From contig JAFGOI010000004.1 of the NCBI GenBank assembly GCA_016926555.1, positions 128,776 to 168,995 of the forward strand: 40,220 nt of DNA, in the 5' to 3' direction. A model generated the notes under the pieces. It saw nothing but the letters and a program-made list of their open reading frames with translations, was not told where the DNA came from and did not search any database. Position numbers and translations under genes: made by a program. This document shows positions 24,869-31,454 of the stretch, piece by piece. Source of the DNA: Patescibacteria group bacterium (GTDB taxonomy: Bacteria; Patescibacteriota; WWE3; UBA101185; UBA10185). Position 1 is the first letter of the stretch; the number at the start of each line of letters is the position of its first letter.

Positions 24869-25497
24869 GGAAATACAATACTCAAGCAGTTGTACTTAAG
24901 AGCATTAATTATAGAGATTCAGATAGAATATACACTCTTCTTACGAAAGATTATGGTAAATTATCTGCGATTGCGCGTGGTGTAAGAAAGATATCGTCTC
25001 GTCGAAGTGGGAACCTGGATTCCTTAAATTGTGTAAAAGTTAAAATATCTGAGAATGCTTCCGGTTACAGACATATAGATGAAGTAAGTACACTAAATTC
25101 ATATGGCAGTTTAAAATCAAATTATCACAGTCTTATAGCTGCCTATTATGTTGCAGAACTGGTTTATAAATCTCTAGAGGAAGATTCCTCCGCTCAGGAT
25201 GTGTACAACTTGGTTATTAAAACATTAAATTCACTAGAAAAGGACATGTATTTTCCCAAACTAATTGTGGCTAGATTTGAGTTGGCGCTGTTAAAACTTC
25301 TTGGGTATGATGTGAATTACTTATCAAGTCCGGTGTCAAAGGAAGATAAGGATACTTTATCTTTGTTGAGAAGTACTGCTTGGGGTGATTTAGATGATAA
25401 TTCGGTAAATAGAGTTGAGGTGCTAATAAAATCTTATGTCTACACTTTTTTGGCTGATCAGATGAAGAGTCTGGAAATTATGAGACTCTCTTCTTGA
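24865..25497 (+). CDS. recO: DNA repair protein RecO
   Basis: A 210-aa protein. The N-terminal OB fold is clear: YNTQAVVLKSINYRDSDRIYTLLTKDYGKLSAIARGVRK. The helical C-domain follows, with YYVAELVYKSLEEDSSAQDVYNL and FELALLKLLGYDVN. RecO loads RecA on SSB-coated DNA with RecR and anneals strands. It is shorter than the usual 230-250 aa, and the cysteine cluster of many RecO proteins after LGY is missing, so the zinc site is probably absent. It starts with GTG overlapping the DUF4012 stop (GTGA). The TTGACG promoter of glyS overlaps its stop codon. Confidence 0.9.
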   Translation: MRKYNTQAVVLKSINYRDSDRIYTLLTKDYGKLSAIARGVRKISSRRSGNLDSLNCVKVKISENASGYRHIDEVSTLNSYGSLKSNYHSLIAAYYVAELVYKSLEEDSSAQDVYNLVIKTLNSLEKDMYFPKLIVARFELALLKLLGYDVNYLSSPVSKEDKDTLSLLRSTAWGDLDDNSVNRVEVLIKSYVYTFLADQMKSLEIMRLSS

Positions 25498-25522
25498 CGC
25501 TTGATTTGCTTTGTGTTAGCTT
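25494..25522 (+). promoter_or_regulatory. Putative promoter of the glyS T-box transcript
   Basis: TTGACG (25494-25499) overlaps the recO stop, and TAGCTT (25517-25522) lies 17 bp downstream with a TGn extension. The predicted start is near 25529, just before the structured leader. The -10 is a weak match. Confidence 0.45.
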
Positions 25523-25528
25523 CAAAGT

Positions 25529-25663
25529 GTCAATTAAATAGAGCGTTGAAGGGAATTATGGCGCCCCGGAGCTCAAATAAATTAAGCTGTTCTCCCGAGG
25601 ATTTGGGAGGGAAGTAGGGTGGAACCGCCCGAAATGGGTCCCTGCATAAAAGCGGGGATTTTT
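25529..25663 (+). promoter_or_regulatory. Compact T-box riboswitch, glycine type, upstream of glyS
   Basis: The T-box core AGGGTGGAACCGCC is at about 25616-25629. An antiterminator forms from GTAGGG with CCCTGC and GCCC with GGGT, leaving the 7-nt bulge TGGAACC. Its TGGA matches the tRNA-Gly end (discriminator U plus CCA). Stem I is only 25541-25574: GAGC/GCTC, a kink-turn-like GTTGAA/CGGA, then GGG/CCC closing a loop that contains GGC (25560-25562), a glycine codon. A stem III hairpin CTCCC/GGGAG lies at 25592-25609. Uncharged tRNA-Gly would stabilise the antiterminator and switch on glyS. Specifier, bulge and downstream gene all agree on glycine. Confidence 0.88.
25639..25663 (+). terminator. 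Intrinsic terminator of the glyS T-box
   Basis: TCCCTGC, a 6-nt loop, then GCGGGGA and TTTTT: a 7-bp stem with one G-U pair and a T tract. The 5' arm TCCCTGC is the same segment used as the 3' side of the antiterminator, so the two structures exclude each other. Confidence 0.85.
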
Positions 25664-25700
25664 GTTTGTGTAAATATTTTGCCTAAAGGAGTTAGGTATT

Positions 25701-27050
25701 ATGTCAAAAGACGATTCCGTAAAAAAAATAGCGTCTTTGTGCAAAAGGCGCGGATTTGTATATCCTTCATCTGACATATATGGCGGGTGGGAAGCAACGT
25801 ATGATTTTGGTCCTTTAGGTGCGGAAATTCTCAGAAACTTGAGGAATCTTTGGTGGGAGTATTTCGTAACTAAACAACCGGATATTGTTGGATTAGATGG
25901 AGCGATAATATCTCATCCACGTGTTTGGGAGGCAAGTGGCCATGTGGAATCTTTCAATGATGTTATGATTGAGGATTTGGTGACGCATGTAAGATATAGG
26001 GCAGATCACATTGTTGAGGAAGCGTTGGGAATAAATGCTGACGGCTCAACTCCCGAGGAATTTGACGATCTAATTGAAAAGAATAATTTGAAAAGTCCTG
26101 ACGGAAATACTTTGTCAAAAGCAAAAAGGTTTAATAGTTTGGTTGATGTTTATGTAGGTACTCTAGAAAATGAGAAAGAAAAAGCCTATTTAAGAGGTGA
26201 AACCTGCCAGCCGATATTCTATAACTATAAACTTGTCAAAGATTCTATGAGAATGAAATTGCCCTTTGGAATCGCGCAGATAGGAAAGGCCTTCAGAAAT
26301 GAAATAAAAGTTGGTCCGTACTTTTTTAGAACGCGGGAATTCGAACAAATGGAGTTGGAAATGTTTTTACATCCATCTGATCATGAGAAATATTTTGAGA
26401 AGTTTAAAGAGATGAGTATGGAATGGCTTAGAAGTTTAGGAATTGACGAGAATAAACTGCGGTTCCGTGAACAGGAATTCAAAGAAAGAGCTCACTACAA
26501 TAAAGTTGCTACAGATATAGAGTATGAATTTTCTTTTGGATGGAAAGAATTTCAAGGTCTTCATTACAGAGGTGATTGGGATCTAAAAAGACATGGGGAA
26601 TTTTCGGGTGAAGATTTTACATATAAAGATGAAGAAAGAAATGAGGACTATATACCGCATATTGTTGAGTATTCTATTGGTCTAAATCGGCTGATGCTTG
26701 TTCTTCTTTTTGACGCTTACAGAGAAGAAGAAGAACGTGTATACCTGAAACTTGATAGGAAGACAGCGCCATATAGAGTTGCTGTGTTTCCCTTAATGAG
26801 AAATAAGCCAAAGTTGGTTGAGAAGGCTCAACAAATATACAGCAGTTTGTTGAAATTAGGTTTCTCGGTTGCTTGGGATGATAGAGGAAATGTTGGTAAG
26901 AGATATTATTCCCAGGATGAAATCGGGACTCCATATTGCGTGACGGTAGATTATCAAACTCTGGAAGATAATACGGTCACTATTAGAGATCGGGATAGTA
27001 TGGAACAGATCAGGGTGAAGGTATCGGATGTTGAGAATGAGATTCTATAA
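25701..27050 (+). CDS. glyS: Glycyl-tRNA synthetase, class II homodimer type
   Basis: A 449-aa enzyme that charges tRNA-Gly in the cytoplasm. It matches the single-chain (alpha2) GlyRS rather than the GlyQ/GlyS alpha-beta type. It begins VKKIASLCKRRGFVYPSSDIYGG, then YDFGPLGAEILRNLRNLWW, SHPRVWEASGHVESFND (glycine pocket) and motif 2 IGKAFRNEI with RTREFEQMELEMF. Motif 3 lies in VEYSIGLNRLMLVLLFDAY. The anticodon-binding domain begins at PYRVAVFPL. A strong Shine-Dalgarno (AAAGGAG) sits 9 nt before the ATG, in contrast to the leaderless-looking genes elsewhere. It is controlled by the T-box leader just upstream. Confidence 0.96.
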   Translation: MSKDDSVKKIASLCKRRGFVYPSSDIYGGWEATYDFGPLGAEILRNLRNLWWEYFVTKQPDIVGLDGAIISHPRVWEASGHVESFNDVMIEDLVTHVRYRADHIVEEALGINADGSTPEEFDDLIEKNNLKSPDGNTLSKAKRFNSLVDVYVGTLENEKEKAYLRGETCQPIFYNYKLVKDSMRMKLPFGIAQIGKAFRNEIKVGPYFFRTREFEQMELEMFLHPSDHEKYFEKFKEMSMEWLRSLGIDENKLRFREQEFKERAHYNKVATDIEYEFSFGWKEFQGLHYRGDWDLKRHGEFSGEDFTYKDEERNEDYIPHIVEYSIGLNRLMLVLLFDAYREEEERVYLKLDRKTAPYRVAVFPLMRNKPKLVEKAQQIYSSLLKLGFSVAWDDRGNVGKRYYSQDEIGTPYCVTVDYQTLEDNTVTIRDRDSMEQIRVKVSDVENEIL

Positions 27051-27071
27051 AATATAGCCAAGATTTGCTAA

Positions 27072-27130
27072 AGTCCAGGAAGTTCTTTCATGCGATTTTC
27101 CCGCATGAATATTACAGAACTTCCCGGACT
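27072..27130. repeat. Long imperfect inverted repeat (hairpin H1)
   Basis: Arms AGTCCAGGAAGTTCT and AGAACTTCCCGGACT (15 nt, one mismatch) enclose a second perfect stem, CATGCG/CGCATG. It lies just after glyS and, on the other strand, just after the small zinc-protein gene. It could act as a transcript end or stability element on either strand. No T tract follows directly. Confidence 0.8.
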
Positions 27131-27138
27131 CGGTTTTA

Positions 27139-27193
27139 GGGGCTTTTGCTATTTGGGGCGGAATTTTCCGCACCTACATAGCAAACACGCCCC
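27139..27193. repeat. Nested three-helix hairpin (H2)
   Basis: Three perfect helices stack with short internal loops: GGGGC/GCCCC, TTTGCTAT/ATAGCAAA and GCGGAA/TTCCGC closing a TT loop. That is 19 base pairs in 55 nt. On the minus strand it includes the last codons and the stop of the small Cys-rich gene. Confidence 0.85.
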
Positions 27194-27331
27194 TGAACCA
27201 TTGATGTGGTCTTGCCGGCCGTGCCCGCACCGGCAAGTTTCCTGGTCGAACCTTTTTCTTTTCTGTGTTTGGGCCCAAGCATAGGCCCAATGACCCGGCT
27301 CTACTTGAGCCGGACTTTTTTTTGTTGCCAT
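27149..27331 (-). CDS. Small Cys/His-rich putative zinc-binding protein
   Basis: A 60-aa protein. After a basic stretch (QKRKR) the C-terminal half reads CRCGHGRQDH, six residues, then CLLCRCGKF. This CxCGHxxxxH...CxxCxC pattern recurs in many small bacterial zinc-ribbon-like proteins, and Cys and His would hold one or two zinc ions. Function is unknown. Support for a real gene: AGGAGA lies 6 nt before the ATG, TATAAT occurs on this strand at 27380-27375, and the residue pattern is too regular for chance. The stretch is clearly richer in G+C than its neighbours and almost all of it folds into perfect hairpins, which is unusual for a coding region. Confidence 0.72.
   Translation of the reverse strand: MATKKSPAQVEPGHWAYAWAQTQKRKRFDQETCRCGHGRQDHINGSGACLLCRCGKFRPK
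27211..27237. repeat. Perfect 8-bp inverted repeat (H3)
   Basis: CTTGCCGG and CCGGCAAG enclose an 11-nt GC-rich loop, inside the small Cys-rich gene on the opposite strand. Third member of the hairpin series. Confidence 0.75.
27269..27290. repeat. Perfect 7-bp inverted repeat (H4)
   Basis: TTGGGCC and GGCCCAA enclose an 8-nt loop. It lies 4 nt before the terminator hairpin H5 and within the coding part of the small minus-strand gene. Confidence 0.75.
27295..27323 (+). terminator. Strong intrinsic terminator (H5), plus strand
   Basis: CCGGCTC, loop TACTT, GAGCCGG, then AC and eight T. It would end plus-strand transcripts coming from glyS, or a plus-strand RNA made of H1-H4. It overlaps codons 3-13 of the minus-strand small gene, whose AAAAAAAA/Lys codons supply the T tract. 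Confidence 0.75.
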
Positions 27332-27374
27332 TTTTCTCTCCTTTCCCTGTGTGCTCGTTTGCAGTTTGTGTCCG

Positions 27375-27380
27375 ATTATA
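27375..27380 (-). promoter_or_regulatory. Putative -10 element of the small Cys-rich gene
   Basis: Minus-strand TATAAT. A start near 27368 would give a leader of about 36 nt that contains the AGGAGA Shine-Dalgarno. No good -35 is seen. Confidence 0.45.
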
Positions 27381-27502
27381 AAGTAAATTTTTGTTTTCGT
27401 ATATCTATTAAGGCTTTACCTGAGTTCAAGTTTGTCTGCTCATTATGTTTCCATGACCAATAATATTTCTCTTCGCGGTCGCACCTTCGGGTTTTATTGG
27501 CG

Positions 27503-27531
27503 TTGACATTGGATACTTTCTGGTGTTTATT
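27503..27531 (+). promoter_or_regulatory. Putative mraZ promoter
   Basis: A perfect TTGACA (27503-27508) and TTTATT (27526-27531) are spaced by 17 bp. The region 27332-27502 upstream shows no gene I can support. It holds only an inverted pair CCAATAA/TTATTGG (27457-27500). Confidence 0.55.
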
Positions 27532-27560
27532 GGTAGTGCGATGGTGATAAATGGTGATCG
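27521..27560 (+). promoter_or_regulatory. MraZ-box-like direct repeats
   Basis: Four units at about 10-bp period: TGGTGTTTAT, TGGTAGTGCG, ATGGTGATAA, ATGGTGATCG. MraZ is known to bind tandem TGGG-like repeats with a 10-bp period upstream of its own gene. The repeats overlap and follow the -10 of mraZ, a position suited to autorepression. The TGGTG core differs from the enterobacterial TGGG core. Confidence 0.6.
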
Positions 27561-27581
27561 CCAATCTGCCCTTTAAAAAAT

Positions 27582-27995
27582 ATGAAAATGTTTCTTGGAC
27601 AATACAACCCGATAATTACTGACGGATCTCGGATAGTTTTACCGAAAAAACATAGGGAACAGATTCCCGGGGATCAGGTAATTTTATCTCGCGGTTTTGA
27701 GAGCTGTATTTTGGTATACGACAAAAGCGATTGGCAAGACAAAGCTCAGAAGCAGGTTGAAAACTTGAAGGAGTTCAAGACCAGTGATCTTGAGAGATAC
27801 TTGTATACGTCAGCGGTGGAAGTCTCGATTGATGTTCAAGGAAGACTTGTGATTCCCTCTGAGTTGAAAGACTATGCAGGTATAGAAAAGGCAACCTCAG
27901 TGATTGGAGTGGGAGATCACATAGAAATATGGAGCAAACAGACTTGGGAAGATCGCTTTGAAAAGATTACGGAGGAACTAATTGCCCAATTGTAG
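27582..27995 (+). CDS. mraZ: Transcriptional regulator MraZ
   Basis: A 137-aa protein with two AbrB-like SpoVT/MraZ repeats. The first is MFLGQYNPIITDGSRIVLPKKHREQ, the second VSIDVQGRLVIPSELKDYAG, each with the hallmark R-x-x-x-P/R-[LV]-x-[IL]-P element. MraZ forms ring-shaped oligomers, binds repeats before the division/cell-wall cluster and represses it. The second ATG (27588) would give the more usual MFLG start. No Shine-Dalgarno is seen. It lies 2 nt before rsmH, the classical order. Binding-site-like repeats lie upstream. Confidence 0.95.
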   Translation: MKMFLGQYNPIITDGSRIVLPKKHREQIPGDQVILSRGFESCILVYDKSDWQDKAQKQVENLKEFKTSDLERYLYTSAVEVSIDVQGRLVIPSELKDYAGIEKATSVIGVGDHIEIWSKQTWEDRFEKITEELIAQL

Positions 27996-27997
27996 AA

Positions 27998-28879
27998 ATG
28001 GAGTACCACAAGCCAGTATTATTAAGTGAAGTAATAGCACATTTAAAACCTGAAAGAGGAAAAAAGTTTATAGATGCAACGCTGGGTGACGGGGGGCACA
28101 CTGTCGAATTATTAAAATGTGGGGCTGAAGTTCTGGGAATAGACTATAACGAGCAAAGTTTAGAACGGGCTATTTCGAGAGTTGATGGGGAGGGATTAGG
28201 TGCACAATTTACGAGTGTTCTTGGAAATTTTAAGAACATTGACAAAATAGCGGAAGATAATAACTTCAAAAACGTGGATGGCGTTTTGTATGACCTAGGT
28301 TTTAGTTCATATCAAATGGATGAGTCAGGAATCGGGATGTCATTCCAAAAGGATGAACCTCTTGATATGCGTTTAGATAAGTCATTAGGTGTTACAGCGG
28401 CGGATTTAGTAAACGCCTTATCAGAAAAAGAATTGGCAAAGCTTATTTACGAATATTCTGATGAGAGGTTCGCGAAGAAGTTTGCTAAGGCTATAGTGAA
28501 AAGTCGTAATTTGGAGAAGATTCAAACAACTAAACAATTAGCGGAAGTTTTAGTTGGTGCATCTTCTTCAGCGTACGAACATGGAAGAATTCATCCGGCC
28601 ACCCGAACTTTCATGGCGCTTCGTATAGCTGTAAATGACGAACTTGAAAATCTGAGAATATCACTGCCTCGGGCTGCGCACACACTGTCGTCTGGTGGCT
28701 TTTTGATAGTAATAACCTTCCATTCATTGGAAGACAAACTGGCCAAGGAGTTTGGCCATAGTGCGCAGCCCATTATAAAAGAAGTAAATCAGAGACCCAT
28801 TACCCCTTCGGAAGAAGAGGTGACGGCAAACATACGTGCAAGAAGCGCTAAGATGCGTGTTTATGTTAAAGAAAACTAA
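27998..28879 (+). CDS. rsmH: 16S rRNA (cytosine(1402)-N(4))-methyltransferase RsmH
   Basis: A 293-aa SAM-dependent methyltransferase (MraW) that modifies C1402 in the ribosomal decoding centre. It begins EYHKPVLLSEVIAHL, followed by the motif FIDATLGDGGHTVELL, VLGIDYNEQ, then DGVLYDLGFSSYQMDESGIGMSF and the C-terminal HPATRTFMALRIAVNDELENL and ITFHSLEDKLAKEF. All family blocks are present. Length is near the family's roughly 310 aa. It overlaps the next gene by 17 nt. Confidence 0.97.
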   Translation: MEYHKPVLLSEVIAHLKPERGKKFIDATLGDGGHTVELLKCGAEVLGIDYNEQSLERAISRVDGEGLGAQFTSVLGNFKNIDKIAEDNNFKNVDGVLYDLGFSSYQMDESGIGMSFQKDEPLDMRLDKSLGVTAADLVNALSEKELAKLIYEYSDERFAKKFAKAIVKSRNLEKIQTTKQLAEVLVGASSSAYEHGRIHPATRTFMALRIAVNDELENLRISLPRAAHTLSSGGFLIVITFHSLEDKLAKEFGHSAQPIIKEVNQRPITPSEEEVTANIRARSAKMRVYVKEN

Positions 28880-29225
28880 ATGCTTAAAAGTAAATATAGA
28901 TAGCGGGAGGAGTTTTAAGGTTCTATTTATACTATCTTTCATACTATTTACAGGGTGTATTGTGGGTCGTTTGTACTGTTCTAGCAGTATGGCAGTGAAA
29001 AACCAGGAATTACAGCAGTATTATTCAAGAAAAGCTACTCTGGAAAAGACTCTGTCTCTATTAGAATTTGAGAGTTCAAGTATTTCGTCAATAAAAGCTT
29101 TAGAGGAAAGGGCCAAAAACATGGGTTTTGTGACGTTAGCAGAATCGGTATCACTTCTGGATACAAGTGGAGCGGATCAATTTGCTTCCCTAAATATGTC
29201 GTCTGACTTTAACTTAGGGAGGTAA
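28863..29225 (+). CDS. ftsL: FtsL-like division protein
   Basis: A protein of about 120 aa with one membrane helix (about residues 18-37, VLFILSFILFTGCIVGRLY). An outside coiled-coil segment follows, NQELQQYYSRKATLEKTLSLLEFESSSI, and then a short KALEERAKNMGFV element, as in FtsL/DivIC proteins. These stabilise the FtsQLB complex and activate FtsI/FtsW. Sequence identity is weak in this family. The call rests on topology and on its place between rsmH and ftsI. I start at ATG 28863, not the track's 28836, giving a 17-nt overlap with rsmH. Confidence 0.75.
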   Translation: MLKKTKCLKVNIDSGRSFKVLFILSFILFTGCIVGRLYCSSSMAVKNQELQQYYSRKATLEKTLSLLEFESSSISSIKALEERAKNMGFVTLAESVSLLDTSGADQFASLNMSSDFNLGR

Positions 29226-29229
29226 TTGA

Positions 29230-31002
29230 ATGCAAAGAGAAACACTTCCTACTTCTCGTATAAAAATAATATTGCTGGGATTTTATTTGATTTACCTCCT
29301 GGTTGTATTTCGTCTAATAAAATTGCAGTTAATTGATCATAAGAAGTACACTTCGGATGCAGAAAATCAGTACGGCAACCTTCAAATTATCAATCCAAAA
29401 AGAGGGAATATATACTCGTCAGAAGGTTTTGTACTGGCGGGAACCAGTACACATTATTTGTTGTATGCGGAGCCGAAAAAGGTTGTGAACCGGTATGATA
29501 CTGCGAGAAGAGTTGCGGAAGTTCTTTCTTCAGGTGGCGTAGAATATGAAAAATATGAGGATTATTACAGGGACAAAATTAATAATTCCCTTAATTTAGA
29601 TCTTTTATGGGTTGTATTGGAAAGAAATATTAGCCCTGTTAAAAAGGAAGAAATTGAAGGGCTTGAAATAAAAGGTCTGGGATTTGAAGAAGAACCTGCC
29701 CGTTACTATCCTGAGGGGTCACTAGCCGCGCATGTTTTAGGATATGTAGCTCAGAACGAGTCTGGTGAAAAAACTGGGTATTATGGGGTTGAAGGTATGT
29801 TGAACGAGGATCTGAAGGGGAAACCAGGTCGAGTAATTCAGGATGTAGATGCTATGGGTATTCCGATTCTTTCTGGTAAATATAAAAAGGTAGATCCAAT
29901 TCAGGGAAGGGATGTTTACTTGACTATTGACAGATCTATTCAGTATATCGTTGAAAAGAAGATAAAAGAAGGGGTTGAAAAGTATAATGCCTTGTCCGGG
30001 TCCGTTATAGTGATGAACCCGTTTACGGGGGATGTGTTGGCTATGGCAAACTTTCCAACTTATTCTCCGGGTAACTTCCTGGAGGAGGAGACGCATCTAC
30101 CTGATTCCGATAGGAAAAATATCGAGAGGGTCAACTTTTCTGTTTCACGTACTTTTGAGCCGGGATCCGTTATTAAACCGGTTACGATAGCGGCCGGTAT
30201 CGATTTGCACCTGATTAACCCAAACACAACGTTTTATGATAACGGACCTGTGCAGTATTCCGACTATACAATAGATAATTGGGATGGAAAACATCATGGC
30301 GCGCAAACAGTAATACAGTTGCTTCAAAAATCTAATAACATAGGTGCAGCGTGGGTTGGGCATCAAGTGGGGTCGAAAAATCTACATGATTATATGGATG
30401 CCTTTGGCTTGGGGAGGATTACTGAGATAGAACTGGAGGGTGAGAATACGGGGATACTACATGATTATAAGGATTGGACTGATATTGATTTGGCTACTAT
30501 ATCATTTGGTCAAGGTATATCGGCTACTTCTCTTCAGGTTTTAAATGCTTTTAATGTGATTGCGAATGGAGGTTATTTATTGCAGCCAAGAATAATTAAG
30601 GAGATCCATGAAGTTGATGACGTGATAGAAATTCCAACAAAAAATCTGGGCAGAGTTATTAATACTGAAACATCCGCAACTATGATAAAACTTTTGGAGG
30701 AGGCTGCGTCTGGTGGCGAAGCAAAGTACTTTATTCTCAAAAATTATAGGATTGCAGGGAAAACGGGTACAGCTCAGATACCGGATGAAAAGGGAGGATA
30801 CTACGAAGATAAAACTAATGCAACGTTTGTTGGTTTCGTGGCTAGATCCAAGAAGTTCAGTATGATAGTAAATCTTCAAGAACCAAAGGCATCTATATAC
30901 GCTTCGGAGACGGCCGTTCCACTTTGGATGGAGATTACTCAGGAACTTGTTAAATCGTTTGGGCTTCCTCCCGATCGTGCGGATCTTGAGAATCTGGAGT
31001 AA
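29230..31002 (+). CDS. ftsI: Peptidoglycan transpeptidase FtsI / class B penicillin-binding protein
   Basis: A 590-aa class B PBP that cross-links septal peptidoglycan outside the membrane. An N-terminal helix is at about residues 10-30, followed by a PBP dimer domain (NPKRGNIYSSEG, and GYYGVEGMLNEDLKGKPG). Transpeptidase motifs: SVIK in FEPGSVIKP near 313 (catalytic Ser), SNN near 368, and KTGT in AGKTGTAQIP near 511. No PASTA repeats. GGGAGG lies 7 nt before the ATG, a good Shine-Dalgarno. It is the last gene of the mraZ cluster here. mraY, murD/E/F and ftsW are not next to it. Confidence 0.95.
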   Translation: MQRETLPTSRIKIILLGFYLIYLLVVFRLIKLQLIDHKKYTSDAENQYGNLQIINPKRGNIYSSEGFVLAGTSTHYLLYAEPKKVVNRYDTARRVAEVLSSGGVEYEKYEDYYRDKINNSLNLDLLWVVLERNISPVKKEEIEGLEIKGLGFEEEPARYYPEGSLAAHVLGYVAQNESGEKTGYYGVEGMLNEDLKGKPGRVIQDVDAMGIPILSGKYKKVDPIQGRDVYLTIDRSIQYIVEKKIKEGVEKYNALSGSVIVMNPFTGDVLAMANFPTYSPGNFLEEETHLPDSDRKNIERVNFSVSRTFEPGSVIKPVTIAAGIDLHLINPNTTFYDNGPVQYSDYTIDNWDGKHHGAQTVIQLLQKSNNIGAAWVGHQVGSKNLHDYMDAFGLGRITEIELEGENTGILHDYKDWTDIDLATISFGQGISATSLQVLNAFNVIANGGYLLQPRIIKEIHEVDDVIEIPTKNLGRVINTETSATMIKLLEEAASGGEAKYFILKNYRIAGKTGTAQIPDEKGGYYEDKTNATFVGFVARSKKFSMIVNLQEPKASIYASETAVPLWMEITQELVKSFGLPPDRADLENLE

Positions 31003-31053
31003 GGTGGTAGAGTTATCTCGCGATAATCCCGGTTTTTCCTGTTTTAAGTAGAA

Positions 31054-31059
31054 TATACT
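31054..31059 (+). promoter_or_regulatory. Putative -10 element (TATACT) of the yraN-like gene
   Basis: TATACT lies in the gap after ftsI, 38 nt before the ATG at 31098. Upstream, TTATC/GATAA (31013-31026) forms a short hairpin but is not followed closely by a T tract, so it is at best a weak terminator. Confidence 0.35.
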
Positions 31060-31097
31060 TTGTGTTTCCGGTTGCTAAATAAGTTACGTTGTGTTTG

Positions 31098-31454
31098 ATG
31101 AATAATAAAAAGGTAGGATCGGTTGGAGAAAAAATCGCGGTTATTTATCTGCGGAAAAAAGGATATGAGGTGTTAAAAAGGAATTGGTACTGCCATTGGG
31201 GAGAAATAGATATTGTGTGTTTTCATCCTAAAAGAGGATATGTTTTTACTGAGGTTAAGTATGTACGAGACAGCAGATTTATCTTACCCGAGGATTTGTT
31301 CACGCATAAAAAGATTCAGCATCTACTAAGAACGATTGATTTTTTCCTGGAAGGGTATAAGAAAATAGATAAGTGGTGTCTGGATTTAATTTGTATACGA
31401 GGGGTCTATGGGGACATTAAAATAAGACATTATAGAGATGTGGGAATTACTTAA
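31098..31454 (+). CDS. YraN/UPF0102 family protein (Holliday-junction-resolvase-like fold)
   Basis: A protein of about 118 aa. GSVGEKIAVIYLRKKGYEVLKRNW, then GEIDIVCFHPKRGYVFTEVKYV, has the E/GEID/EVK set of the restriction-endonuclease-like UPF0102 family. These proteins are predicted nucleases, but their biological role is not known. Length is typical (about 120 aa). The start is ATG 31098. The track's TTG (31089) has no support. It converges on the LytR-CpsA-Psr gene and the two stop codons share the sequence TTAA (31451-31454), leaving no room for a terminator. Confidence 0.88.
   Translation: MNNKKVGSVGEKIAVIYLRKKGYEVLKRNWYCHWGEIDIVCFHPKRGYVFTEVKYVRDSRFILPEDLFTHKKIQHLLRTIDFFLEGYKKIDKWCLDLICIRGVYGDIKIRHYRDVGIT

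Noticed and set aside
27230-27260. tRNA-like GGTTCGACC on the minus strand
   Set aside because: No acceptor, D or anticodon arms fit around it. It is explained by the coding sequence of the small Cys-rich protein.
27072-27323. RNase P, tmRNA or SRP RNA in the hairpin island
   Set aside because: I find no conserved core such as the RNase P GAGGAAAGTCC...ACAGTAA pairs, no tmRNA tag frame or tRNA-like ends, and no SRP GNAR tetraloop domain.
27376-27564. 62-aa minus-strand ORF upstream of mraZ
   Set aside because: TTG start, no recognisable motif, no good Shine-Dalgarno, and it runs through the mraZ promoter and repeats. Treated as a shadow.
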